A DNA stretch of 64,000 nucleotides from an uncultured Collinsella sp. (GCA_934668875.1 CAKUON010000011.1:1-64000), one strand, 5' to 3'. Shown: positions 17,046 to 25,403, numbered from the stretch's first letter. Notes: generated from the letters alone by a model not told the origin. Made by a program: numbers and translations.

Positions 17046-18434
17046 ATGATTAAGATTGCCAAGTTTGGCGGCTCGTCGGTCGCCGACGCCGAACACTTCA
17101 AGAAGATTAAGGCCATTGTCGACGCCGACCCTGCCCGCCGTTTTGTGGTGGTTTCTGCCTGCGGTCGCCGCTTTAAGGGCGACACCAAGGTGACCGATCT
17201 GCTCTACTTGGTCAACGCGCACGTCAAGTACCACGTGTCGTGCGAGGAGCTGCTCGAGGACATCGGCCAGCGCTACTTTGATATTGCTGACGAGCTGGAG
17301 CTCACCTATCCCATCCGCGAGGAGTTCGCGGCCTTTGCCGAGCGCGCCCGCTCGGGCGGCTACTCCACCGAGGAGCTCGTGAGCCGTGGCGAGTACTTCA
17401 CCGCTCGCCTGATGGCCGAGTACCTGGGTTTGCCGTTCCTGGACGCCGCGACGGTTGTGGCGTTCCATCACGACGGCACGCTCAGCATGAACCGTACCTC
17501 CGAGCTGGTGCAGGAGTACGGTCAGCGGGGCGGCTTCGTTATGCCTGGCTTCTACGGCGCGACGCGTGAGGGGCAGATCAAGCTGCTCGACCGTGGCGGC
17601 GGCGATATTTCCGGTTCGATCCTGGCCAAGTGCTTGGGCGCCGATCTATACGAGAACTGGACCGACGTCTCGGGCTTCTACTCTGCTGACCCGCGCATCG
17701 TGCCCGAGGCTCAGCCCATTGCGCGCGTTACCTACGAGGAGCTGCGCGAGCTTTCGTACATGGGCGCAAGCGTCCTGCACGAGGAGGCCGTGTTCCCCGT
17801 ACGCGAGGCGGGCATTCCGCTGGTCATCAAGAACACCAACGCGCCGCAGGACCCCGGCACCATCATTAGCGAGACGGCTGACGAGGGTGAGGCAGAGCCC
17901 ATCATTACCGGCGTGACCGGCAAACGCGGTTTTGTCGCCATCAATGTGGCCCGCGACCGCACCAAGCCCCGTGTCGGCTTTATGCGCCGCGCGCTTTCGG
18001 TGTTCGAGCGCTATGACGTTTCCGTTGAGCACATGCCCACCGGCGTCGACCGCTTTGGCGCCGTGGTGCAGGAGCAGGACGTTCACGATTCGCTGTACTC
18101 GCTTGTGGGCGACATTCAGCAGGAGGTCGAGCCGCTCGAGATCGAGGTTGTCGAGGGCTTGGCGCTCATCGCGACCGTCGGCCGTAACCTGCGCGGCCGT
18201 GCAGGTATCTCGGGCCATCTGTTTGGCATGCTTGGCCAGGCCGGCGTGAGCGTGCGCATGATTTCGCAGAGCTGCGACGAGATCAACATCATTATCGGCG
18301 TCGAGGAGAAGGACTTCGACCTGGCGATTCAGACCATTTACCGTGCCTTCTCCGACGAAAACGGCATCGTGAAGGTCTCCGACCTGGAGGCTCCCGCACC
18401 GGTCGATCCCGCCCTGGCCTCGCTCCACAAGTAG
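17046..18434 (+). CDS. lysC: Aspartate kinase
   Basis: 462 residues. The kinase domain starts IAKFGGSSVAD (4-14). GGGDISGSILAKCLGADLYENWTD is the aspartate/ATP site (cut: GGGDISGSILAK, near 181-192). Two ACT domains follow (about 305-460; FVAINVARDRTKPRVGF, then VATVGRNLRGRAGISGHLF), which usually bind lysine or threonine for feedback control. First step of lysine, methionine and threonine synthesis; asd follows on the same strand. The closest ribosome-site match is GAAAGG, about 13 bases upstream of the ATG. Confidence 0.94.
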   Translation: MIKIAKFGGSSVADAEHFKKIKAIVDADPARRFVVVSACGRRFKGDTKVTDLLYLVNAHVKYHVSCEELLEDIGQRYFDIADELELTYPIREEFAAFAERARSGGYSTEELVSRGEYFTARLMAEYLGLPFLDAATVVAFHHDGTLSMNRTSELVQEYGQRGGFVMPGFYGATREGQIKLLDRGGGDISGSILAKCLGADLYENWTDVSGFYSADPRIVPEAQPIARVTYEELRELSYMGASVLHEEAVFPVREAGIPLVIKNTNAPQDPGTIISETADEGEAEPIITGVTGKRGFVAINVARDRTKPRVGFMRRALSVFERYDVSVEHMPTGVDRFGAVVQEQDVHDSLYSLVGDIQQEVEPLEIEVVEGLALIATVGRNLRGRAGISGHLFGMLGQAGVSVRMISQSCDEINIIIGVEEKDFDLAIQTIYRAFSDENGIVKVSDLEAPAPVDPALASLHK

Positions 18435-18446
18435 CTGCTATCTCGC

Positions 18447-18476
18447 TAGATTTTTGAGTCATGTCTCAAAAATCTA
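18447..18476. repeat. 12-bp-stem hairpin, related to 5031
   Basis: TAGATTTTTGAG and CTCAAAAATCTA pair perfectly around TCATGT. The 30 bases closely match the hairpin at about 5031, so the two are copies of one repeat. It lies 13 bases after the lysC stop; with no T run, a terminator role is uncertain. Confidence 0.65.
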
Positions 18477-18609
18477 CAGCGGGGCGTTTCGTTTCGGTTT
18501 CGTTTCGACGGGGCGGGTTTTGTGTCCGCCCCGTTCTTGTATAAACTGGGCAAGAATATCTGGCCTGCTTGGCGTGCGGGCGATAGCCACAACCTTTAAA
18601 GGGGGAAGC

Positions 18610-19635
18610 ATGAAACAGTACACGGTTGCTATTTTGGGCGCGACGGGAGCCGTGGGCACCCAGATGTTCGAGTGTCTCAACGAGCAGGAGTTTCCGGTCG
18701 GCAAGCTCAAACTGCTAGCGAGCGCGCGCTCTGCGGGCAAGACCGTCGAGTTCCGCGGCGAGCAGGTTGTGATCGAAGAGGCTTGCCCCGAGGCCTTTGA
18801 GGGCTGCGACATCGTACTCGGCGCTGCCGGCGACGATATCGCCAAGGAGCTGCTGCCCGAGGCCGTCAAGCGCGGCGCCGTCGTGGTCGACAACAGCCAC
18901 GCCTTCCGCATGGATCCCGAGGTTCCGCTGGTCGTGCCCGAGATCAATGCCGAGGATATCAAGTGGCATCACGGCCTTATCGCCAATCCCAACTGCGCGA
19001 CCATCATCGGCCTGGTTCCCACGTGGCCGCTGCACCAGCTTGCTGGCGTGAAGCGCATGATCGTGTCCACGTATCAGGCAGCTTCGGGCGCCGGTGCCCC
19101 CGGTATGGCCGAGCTCGAGGCTCAGCTGGCCGCCCTGGGCCGCGGCGAGGAGATTCCCGAGCCGCGTGCATTTGTCGCTCAGCTGGCGAGCAACCTGATT
19201 CCGCAGATCGGCGGCGTCAAGGAGGAGGGCTTTACCTCCGAGGAGATGAAGCTGCAAAACGAGGGCCGCAAGATCATGCATCTGCCCGAGCTGCGCGTGA
19301 ACTGCACCTGCGTGCGCGTGCCCGTGCTGCGTTCGCACTCCGAGAGCATTACGCTCGAGTTTGAGCGCGACATTACGGTCGAGGAGGCTCGTGCTGCGCT
19401 GTCTGCCGCTCCGGGCGTCAAGCTGGTTGACGATATGGCTGCCGAGGATGCACACGATCGCTTCCCCATGCCAATGGACACCTCCGACCAGGATTTGATT
19501 TGGGTCGGCCGTGTGCGCCGCGACATCTCGAACCCTGAGGCCGCGCGCGGCATCACCTTCTGGTGCTGCGGCGACCAAATCCGTAAGGGCGCGGCAACCA
19601 ACGCCGTCCAGATTGCTAAGCTGCTCTGCGAGTAG
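18610..19635 (+). CDS. asd: Aspartate-semialdehyde dehydrogenase
   Basis: 341 residues from MKQYTVAILGATGAVG (NADP motif GATGAVG). The active-site Cys129 is in ANPNCATI, and the SGAGAPGMAEL segment follows. It reduces aspartyl phosphate to the semialdehyde, after LysC. AAAGGGGGAA precedes the ATG, so the longer upstream frame is rejected. The 175-base gap from lysC holds a hairpin, so co-transcription is possible but not certain. Confidence 0.95.
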   Translation: MKQYTVAILGATGAVGTQMFECLNEQEFPVGKLKLLASARSAGKTVEFRGEQVVIEEACPEAFEGCDIVLGAAGDDIAKELLPEAVKRGAVVVDNSHAFRMDPEVPLVVPEINAEDIKWHHGLIANPNCATIIGLVPTWPLHQLAGVKRMIVSTYQAASGAGAPGMAELEAQLAALGRGEEIPEPRAFVAQLASNLIPQIGGVKEEGFTSEEMKLQNEGRKIMHLPELRVNCTCVRVPVLRSHSESITLEFERDITVEEARAALSAAPGVKLVDDMAAEDAHDRFPMPMDTSDQDLIWVGRVRRDISNPEAARGITFWCCGDQIRKGAATNAVQIAKLLCE

Positions 19636-19651
19636 TGCGACCTGTCCGGCG

Positions 19652-19773
19652 GGGGCCGGGCTTAGTTTTCAAAACGTCCTCGACCATGTGTGGCGCCTTG
19701 TCCTGCTCCTTCGGAGCCGCGGACAAGGCGCCACACTGGTCTGCGGAGTGTTCTGAAAACTAAGCCCGGCCCC
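19652..19773. repeat. Composite inverted repeat, copy D
   Basis: 24-bp arms (19652-19675 and 19750-19773, one mismatch), starting GGGGCCGGGCTTAGTTTTCA, enclose GTCCTCGACCATG and CTGGTCTGCGGAGT, in the same orientation as copy A. The inner 15-bp stem is TGTGGCGCCTTGTCC and its complement. It follows asd by 16 bases. Confidence 0.9.
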
Positions 19774-19879
19774 TGCCTGCGGTGACTCGGCTGCGAGCGG
19801 CCTGCGATGGGGCCGTTGCTGGTTGGGGCCGCTGGGCTGATGTGGGGGCACGTGGCCGTTGCAGGTCCTGGTCTCGGCG

Positions 19880-20032
19880 GCGGCCCCGGCGCTTCGCGCC
19901 TGCCGCCTTGGGGGACTGCGGAGCGCGGCCGGCAGCTGCGGCGCCTTGGGCCTGCTGCCTGCGGGGACTTTGGGATCGTGCGGCAGCTGCGGCGCTGTCG
20001 CGCCTGCTGCCTTGGGTGACTTTGGGGTCGAT
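19880..20032. repeat. Three imperfect 51-bp tandem repeats
   Basis: Units begin at 19880, 19931 and 19982. Units two and three share GGCAGCTGCGGCGC, CCTGCTGCCT and GGACTTTGGG-like blocks; unit one is more diverged. The region is very G+C-rich. The period is a multiple of three and a minus-strand frame stays open (Pro/Ala/Arg-rich), but there is no start signal or recognisable protein, so it is treated as non-coding. Confidence 0.65.
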
Positions 20033-20089
20033 TGGGGTTGTCTGCACAATTCGCGGTATTATGTTGCGGAGTTTTGAAAGGAGCCGCTG

Positions 20090-20668
20090 GTGGTCACGAC
20101 GACATTTGCCTCGCCTTTGGGCGAAATCTTGCTTGCCGCTGATGGCCGCGGTTTGACGGGGCTTTGGTTTGAGGGGCAGGAGCACTTTGGCTCTACGCTG
20201 CTCAAAGAGAATGCAGAGCATGTCGAGGGTGCCGATGCGGTTTCTGGTGCCGGAGGGATGTCTTCGGCAAATCCCGCGAATGGCGCAGCCTCATCGGTGC
20301 TTGAGCGTTCTTGGGCTTGGCTGAATGCTTATTTTGCTGGTCAGGAGCCTCGGTTTACGCCGCCGTTGCATATGATCGGCACGGCGTTTCAGCGTGAGGT
20401 TTGGTTCGAGCTTCTTTCTATTCCGCGTGGTGAGGTCGCTACGTATGGCGAGATCGCCCAGCGTGTCGCGGCGCGACATCGCGTGCCGGGTAATGAGGCC
20501 CCCGTTGTATCTCCCCGTGCTGTGGGGGCTGCGGTTGCGCGCAATCCTATTTCGATCATCGTGCCGTGCCATCGCGTGGTCGCTGCCGACGGCTCGCTCA
20601 ACGGATATGCCGGCGGTCTCGACCGCAAGGAATGGCTGCTCCGGCTTGAGGGCGCGTACGAGGAATAG
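20090..20668 (+). CDS. ogt: Methylated-DNA--protein-cysteine methyltransferase
   Basis: 192 residues. The acceptor Cys160 is in IIVPCHRVVAADG, with the typical GTAFQREVWFELLSIPRGE and YGEIAQRV before it and GGLDRKEWLL after. It repairs O6-alkylguanine by transferring the alkyl group to itself. An Ala/Gly/Ser-rich segment (about 44-70) is an insertion relative to short relatives, as is a small one near 130-140. GTG start seven bases after GAAAGGAG. Confidence 0.93.
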   Translation: MVTTTFASPLGEILLAADGRGLTGLWFEGQEHFGSTLLKENAEHVEGADAVSGAGGMSSANPANGAASSVLERSWAWLNAYFAGQEPRFTPPLHMIGTAFQREVWFELLSIPRGEVATYGEIAQRVAARHRVPGNEAPVVSPRAVGAAVARNPISIIVPCHRVVAADGSLNGYAGGLDRKEWLLRLEGAYEE

Positions 20669-20670
20669 CG

Positions 20671-20762
20671 CCAGGGCACTTTGCATGACGAAGGCGCCGC
20701 GAAGGGACGAGTCGCTGTCCTTTCGCGCCCGGCATGCGTCAAAGCGCTCGACACGTGCGCCT
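20671..20762. repeat. Decayed composite inverted repeat
   Basis: An imperfect outer pairing (GGGCACTTTGCATGACG with GGCATGCGTCAAAGCGC) encloses an inner stem, GGCGCCGCGAAGGGAC with GTCCTTTCGCGCC. The layout resembles copies A-E, but the internal segments are not clearly conserved. It lies just after ogt. Nothing more is seen up to 20896. Confidence 0.4.
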
Positions 20763-20896
20763 TAAGTTTGGCTAAGCCACATCCTGCGCATTTGAAAACG
20801 CGCAGGTTGAGCAGCTAAGGCTGCGCTAAGGCAGCTAGCGGTGCGCTATCATCGGCAGTATCAAAACCCGTATAGCCATGCGCCAAAGGAGCAACT

Positions 20897-21586
20897 ATGA
20901 AGCTGATGCTTGCCGAGGACGAACCCGGCCTCTCCCGCGCCCTTACCGCGATTCTTCAACATAGCGACTACGAGGTCGACACCGCGCTCGATGGTCTGAC
21001 GGCGCTCGAGTATCTGCTCGCTAACGACTATGACGCCGCGATTCTGGACATCATGATGCCTGGCATGGACGGCATTGAGGTGCTCAAGCGCACACGTGAG
21101 GCCGGTAAACGTCTGCCCATCATCATGCTTACGGCAAAAAGCGAGGTGTCCGATAAGGTCGAGGGCTTGGACGCCGGCGCCAACGATTACCTGACTAAGC
21201 CGTTTGCCGCCAAGGAGCTGCTTGCGCGCATTCGTGCCATGACGCGCGCCGCGACGGCAATTGACGCCACTACGCTCAGCGTGGGCAATGTGCGCCTCGA
21301 CACGGCGGCTTGCACGCTTGTCGGTCCCTTGGGTGAGGAGCACCTGGCCAATCGTGAGTTTCAGCTTATGGAGCTCTTTATGCGCAACGCCGACACGCGT
21401 ATGCCCACCGAACGTCTGATGCTCGAGGTCTGGGGTGAGGACGCGCCTGAGGGTGCCAACGTGGTGTGGGTCTATATCTCGTACCTGCGCAAAAAGCTGA
21501 CGGCGCTGGGTACCAACGTGGCCATCCGCGCATCGCGCAATCAGGGCTATTCGCTTGAGGTGATTGAGGAGGGCGAGCAGGCGTGA
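20897..21586 (+). CDS. OmpR-family response regulator
   Basis: 229 residues. The receiver domain (1-120) has the acidic pair EDE at 7-9, phospho-acceptor Asp51 (ILDIMMPGMDG), Thr and Lys in LTAKSE and TKPF. The C-terminal winged helix (about 130-225) ends in VVWVYISYLRKKL and RNQGYSLEV. The downstream kinase overlaps by four bases, so the pair forms a two-component system. The regulated genes are unknown; no ABC transporter or resistance gene is adjacent. Confidence 0.93.
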   Translation: MKLMLAEDEPGLSRALTAILQHSDYEVDTALDGLTALEYLLANDYDAAILDIMMPGMDGIEVLKRTREAGKRLPIIMLTAKSEVSDKVEGLDAGANDYLTKPFAAKELLARIRAMTRAATAIDATTLSVGNVRLDTAACTLVGPLGEEHLANREFQLMELFMRNADTRMPTERLMLEVWGEDAPEGANVVWVYISYLRKKLTALGTNVAIRASRNQGYSLEVIEEGEQA

Positions 21587-22956
21587 GCGTGCGCGCGTGG
21601 TGGAAGCACGTGACTGAGCGGTTTCGTGCCACCTTTCGTAGTGCGGGGCGGGCAAATTCTGCTGACGCATTGGGCCGCCGCCTGCGTCGCAAGTTTATCC
21701 TCGTTGCCATGGGCGCCGTGACCGTGGTGCTCACGCTCATCATTGTCGGCATCAATGTCGTGAATTACTCGCACGTCTGCAAAATGGCCGATGCGCGCTT
21801 GGACTATATCTTGGCAGGCAAGGGCGGCATCGATTGGACAGATGAGCCTAAGACCGACCCCGGCCAGGATGTGGGCGCCGGTAAGGCCGCTGCAGGTGAC
21901 CGGGTGGCCGTGCGCGCCGGGCATTTTGAAGGTATGACGGCGGAATCTCCCTTCGACACGCGCTACTTTACGGTGACGCTTGTCGATGGACAGGTGGTCG
22001 ATGTCAATACCGCCCGCATTGCCGCGGTGGGCGCCAAGCGTGCCGCCCGTATTGCCATGGGGCTGGATTCCAAGGGATGGACTTCGGGCTTTTCTGGTAA
22101 CTACCGTTATACGGCTACGGTTCAGGGCGACAAGACAACCTATGTGTTCGTGGACTGTTCGCGCGAGCTTGCAAGTTTCCATTCGTTTTTGAGCGCGAGT
22201 GTGGCAATCAGCTGCATTGGCTGGCTGGCGGTGCTGGCAATTGTAACGGCCGCCTCGGGCGCCGTGATTCGACCGATGGTCGAGAGCTACAGCAAGCAAA
22301 AGCGCTTTATTACCGATGCGAGCCACGAGATCAAGACACCGCTGGCTGTGATTGATGCCGCGAACGAGGTGCAAGAGATTGAAAGCGGCGAGAGTGAGTG
22401 GACGCAGAGTATTCACGAGCAGGTGGCGCGACTGACGGCACTTACGGAGCGTCTGGTATTTTTGGCGCGCATGGACGAGGGCTCGGCGGGCTTTACCATG
22501 GCGTCGATCGATCTCTCGGAGGCAGTTGACAAGGCGGCCGCGCCGTTTGAATCGGTGGCGGTCTCGCGCGGCAAGCGCCTGTCGATGTCGGTCGCGACCG
22601 GCGTGCGCGCTCATGCCGATGCTGCGGCGGTGACGCAGGTGGTTGAGTTGCTGCTGGACAACGCCACGCGCTATGCGAGCGAGGGCAGCGTGATCGAGTT
22701 GAGTCTGCGCGCCGTTTCGCGCGGTGCGGGCAAAGGCTCGGCAGAGCTTGTCGTATCGAACGCTGTAAACGAGCTGCCCGAAGGCGACCTGGACCGATTG
22801 TTCGACCGCTTCTATCGTGCGGACGTGTCGCGCAGCTCCAAGACAGGCGGCTCGGGTGTGGGCCTATCCGTCGTGCGCGCCATCGCCGAGGCCCATGGCG
22901 GCTCTGCTACCGTATCTGGCCACGACCATCAGATCACCTTCACCGTCCGCCTCTAA
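21583..22956 (+). CDS. Two-component sensor histidine kinase
   Basis: 457 residues. Membrane helices lie near 37-60 and 205-230, enclosing an extracellular sensor domain of about 145 residues. The phosphorylated His248 is in DASHEIKTPLAV, the N box is LLLDNATRYAS, and the G boxes are in SKTGGSGVGLSVVRAI. The HAMP-like linker is very short. GTG start overlapping the regulator stop (GTGA). The ligand cannot be inferred. Confidence 0.92.
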   Translation: MSVRAWWKHVTERFRATFRSAGRANSADALGRRLRRKFILVAMGAVTVVLTLIIVGINVVNYSHVCKMADARLDYILAGKGGIDWTDEPKTDPGQDVGAGKAAAGDRVAVRAGHFEGMTAESPFDTRYFTVTLVDGQVVDVNTARIAAVGAKRAARIAMGLDSKGWTSGFSGNYRYTATVQGDKTTYVFVDCSRELASFHSFLSASVAISCIGWLAVLAIVTAASGAVIRPMVESYSKQKRFITDASHEIKTPLAVIDAANEVQEIESGESEWTQSIHEQVARLTALTERLVFLARMDEGSAGFTMASIDLSEAVDKAAAPFESVAVSRGKRLSMSVATGVRAHADAAAVTQVVELLLDNATRYASEGSVIELSLRAVSRGAGKGSAELVVSNAVNELPEGDLDRLFDRFYRADVSRSSKTGGSGVGLSVVRAIAEAHGGSATVSGHDHQITFTVRL

Positions 22957-23000
22957 AACCTGCAAAAAGGGACAGGTTTGTTTTGGCAGGTTTTATCTGG
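22956..23000 (+). repeat. Variable-stem hairpin with GGGACAG loop
   Basis: AAACCTGC-AAAA and TTTTGGCAGGTTT pair around AGGGACAGGTTTG. The same 50-base element (hairpin plus a TATCTGGGCAAACG tail) occurs at 29091, 36539 and 50084 and, reversed, at 25531. It starts directly at the kinase stop codon. Confidence 0.8.
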
Positions 23001-23027
23001 GGAAACGTCGACGGAGGAGGCTGTGGG

Positions 23028-23272
23028 CTGAGGGTACGTTCCGGCGTGACACTGTGGAGTGCGACGCACTTTCCTCTTGGGCGCCTGGCGGAAACTGCAT
23101 CCCAGTTTGAGGCTTCAGAACGGGACGCAGTTTCCCCTAGGGGATCGTTTCGGAAACGGTATCCCAGTTTGGACCCTCGGAACGGGATGCGCTTTCCGAA
23201 TGGAGGCTCAGACGGAAACCGTGTCCCGGAATACAGCCTCAGAGTGGCATGCCGTTTCCGGTTGAGACCACC
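23028..23272. repeat. Four imperfect 62-bp tandem palindromic units
   Basis: Units start near 23028 and at 23090, 23152 and 23214, exactly 62 bp apart for the last three. Each unit starts GGAAAC(T/G/C)G and contains an inverted repeat, for example GGAAACTGCATCCCAGTT with AACGGGACGCAGTTTCC. The first unit is the most diverged. No protein frame is supported. The array fills the space between the convergent kinase and CLC genes. Confidence 0.8.
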
Positions 23273-23287
23273 TGCTTGGACATCTTT

Positions 23288-24523
23288 CTACGCCCGCTCC
23301 TGCAGGGCGTAGATCGATTTGTCCATGTTGAACAGATATGCCACAACGCAGACGATGAAGAACGCCGGCAGATTACCGAAACCGAAGACCTCGCAGCCAA
23401 TGAGGATCGGCGCGAGTAGCGTGTTGGTGGCGCTGCCAAAGACGGCGGCGTATCCCAGCGCAGCGCAGAGCTCGACGGGCATGCCGAGAATCCCGGCGAG
23501 CACGACACCCAGGCTTGCTCCGATGGAGAACAGCGGCGTTACCTCACCACCTTGATATCCTGCGGCAAGCGTGGCGATGGTGAGTGTGAATTTGAGCGCC
23601 CAGTCCCAAGGCATGATGGTGACCTTGCCGTCACCGTTGAGCGCCGCCGATATCAGGTTGGTGCCAAGGCCGCAGTATCGCCCCTGCCACAGCACGAACA
23701 GAATCGCCGACAGCGCAAGGCCCATAACGGCAACGCGTATGTAAGGGCTGGGGAGCAGCCGCGCTGCAAGGGTCTTGGCATGGGCAAGGCACCAGGCAAA
23801 AGCTCCACCGACCATACCAAACGCGATACCCAACAGCGCCAGCTGTCTAAGACCGGAGAGGTCGAGCGCGTACGAGGCGGCAACGGCGACTTCGAACTTC
23901 TCGAGCCCCAAGGCGCCGGAGGTCATGCTTGCGGCGAGCGATGCCGTGAGCGCGGGGAATAGCGCGCGGTATTCCATGCGTCCAGCGACCAATACCTCAA
24001 TGGCAAAGACTGTGGCTGCCAGGGGTGTTCGGAAAAGTCCGGCAAAGCCGGCGGCCATACCGATGAGCAAAAACGTGTTGCCGGGGTCGCGGAAGGGCAG
24101 CCGGCGTCCAATCCAATGGGAGACGGTTGCGCCGATCTGTACAGCCACGCCCTCGCGTCCCGCGCTGCCGCCAAAGAGGTGCGTCCCCCACGTGCTCAGC
24201 ATGATGAGCGGCACCAAACGCGGGGAGATGGCGTTCTCGCGTCCATGGCCCACATCGAACACCAAGCTCATGCCACGGTCGGTGCCTTTGCCCCAGGTAC
24301 GGTAGGCGAACACGATGGCGAGGCCCATCAAGGCGAGGAAGGGGAGGAGCAGAGCAACATGTTCGTCGCGAAAGGTGCCGATTGCCAGCAACACGCGGCC
24401 GAAGAGCGCGCAGACAGCACCAACGATAATGCCGACAGGGATTCCGGCAGCACCCATAAGAACGAGGCCGCTATAGGTGTTGAGTAGGCGTTTGGCTTTA
24501 ATTGATATGGCGCTTTCCGGCAT
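23288..24523 (-). CDS. CLC-family anion transporter, probable CLC-F fluoride/proton antiporter
   Basis: 411 residues with about 11 membrane segments. The gating glutamate is Glu124 in GGSAGREGVAVQIG. The position of the chloride-selectivity serine (39 residues before that Glu; 41 in E. coli ClcA) is Met85 in DRGMSL, as in CLC-F antiporters that export fluoride, where Met replaces the Ser. The GREG box followed by Val rather than Pro also fits. A plain chloride CLC is the alternative. No fluoride riboswitch was recognised upstream. Confidence 0.82.
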   Translation of the reverse strand: MPESAISIKAKRLLNTYSGLVLMGAAGIPVGIIVGAVCALFGRVLLAIGTFRDEHVALLLPFLALMGLAIVFAYRTWGKGTDRGMSLVFDVGHGRENAISPRLVPLIMLSTWGTHLFGGSAGREGVAVQIGATVSHWIGRRLPFRDPGNTFLLIGMAAGFAGLFRTPLAATVFAIEVLVAGRMEYRALFPALTASLAASMTSGALGLEKFEVAVAASYALDLSGLRQLALLGIAFGMVGGAFAWCLAHAKTLAARLLPSPYIRVAVMGLALSAILFVLWQGRYCGLGTNLISAALNGDGKVTIMPWDWALKFTLTIATLAAGYQGGEVTPLFSIGASLGVVLAGILGMPVELCAALGYAAVFGSATNTLLAPILIGCEVFGFGNLPAFFIVCVVAYLFNMDKSIYALQERA

Positions 24524-24532
24524 GTTGCTTTC

Positions 24533-24577
24533 CGATGCGAGCTCTCTTGATATAAAAAGAGCTGGAGTTGCGCATCG
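24533..24577 (-). promoter_or_regulatory. Leader stem-loop before the CLC gene
   Basis: On the minus strand CGATGCG (start) pairs with CGCATCG (end) and an inner AGCTCT pairs with AGAGCT. It ends nine bases before the ATG, abutting the GGAAAG ribosome site. A possible promoter, TTGACG with TATATG about 15 bases on, lies further upstream near 24610-24640. Confidence 0.4.
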
Positions 24578-24708
24578 TTGAGAGGCTTTCCAGCTTTAGC
24601 GAAACAAACATATAAGATGTGATGACTCGCGTCAAGAAAACTGCTGGGCGGCTTGGGACCGACTGGCTGGCTGGTGTCAGTGCCTGCTACGTGGCATGAT
24701 GAGCCACG

Positions 24709-25347
24709 TTACTCAGCAAGCTTAATGGGATGGCGAACTACTGTCTTGAGCTTCTCCGGTGCGCATTTGCGTGGGTCGGAGAGGTAGATCTCGTGATGAA
24801 GGCGGGCATTGGAAAAGTCGAGGGCATAGCCCTGCTCTGCCGCAAATTCATGCATGGTGTCTACGGTTGCCGGCTCGCTGTCGTAAGGTCCGGTATGCAT
24901 GCACTGTACGCACAGGCCCTCGTCAACCTTAAGCAGCTCGACTGCGGGAAAGTCCAGTTTCTTTTTGGCGGTAGCTTCCGCGACGGCCCAGTCAAAGTCT
25001 GCCTGGGTGACGAAATCGGGCAAGCGGATGCACGAGATGAAGTTGAAGTCGTCCTTGCGCACATAGTCGATGTCGCTGCTGGGGGAGTCTTGCCACCAGA
25101 AGCCCTCGAGCGGCGGCACCACAAAGTCGAAATAGCCTTCGATGTTTCTTGAACCTTTCTTCGACATCTTTATGGTGTAAGCGACGCCGTAAAGCAATGG
25201 CAGGGTGCTTTGATACTCTCCGTCTTCAGCGTTTGGATCGCCCTTTCCGCGTACGGCGACGTAGCTCATGGGCGGGACGGTTACGATGCTTGGCTTGCCT
25301 GCCGGCCTATAGAGCTCCTTGCATTCCTTCTTGAAGTCGTACGCCAC
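24709..25347 (-). CDS. GyrI-like small-molecule-binding domain protein
   Basis: 212 residues with the GyrI-like fold: a first half with PPMSYVAVRGKGDPN, and a second half with LCVQCMHTGPYDSEPATVD and HHEIYLSDPRK. GyrI/SbmC proteins bind small hydrophobic toxins or shield DNA gyrase. The GTG start lies eight bases after AAAGG. A perfect LexA-type box lies 57 bases upstream, matching the SOS control known for E. coli sbmC, which supports a role in DNA-damage or toxin response. Confidence 0.85.
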   Translation of the reverse strand: MAYDFKKECKELYRPAGKPSIVTVPPMSYVAVRGKGDPNAEDGEYQSTLPLLYGVAYTIKMSKKGSRNIEGYFDFVVPPLEGFWWQDSPSSDIDYVRKDDFNFISCIRLPDFVTQADFDWAVAEATAKKKLDFPAVELLKVDEGLCVQCMHTGPYDSEPATVDTMHEFAAEQGYALDFSNARLHHEIYLSDPRKCAPEKLKTVVRHPIKLAE

Positions 25348-25403
25348 GGTGGTCGCCTTTCTGCGGATGAGCTTGTTTGGACGGTAGCATCATATCATAG
25401 AAA

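Noticed and set aside
18454..18609. Longer start for asd
   Set aside because: The extension reads through a hairpin repeat; AAAGGGGGAA and the family start support 18610.
19669..20049. Minus-strand Pro/Ala/Arg-rich protein over the 51-bp repeats
   Set aside because: No ribosome site, low complexity, and it runs into composite repeat copy D; open frames are expected in sequence this rich in G+C.
23028..23272. CRISPR array
   Set aside because: Units are diverged tandem palindromes without unique spacers, and no cas gene is present.
24524..24660. Fluoride riboswitch before the CLC gene
   Set aside because: The conserved GGNGAUGG start and pseudoknot segments were not found.
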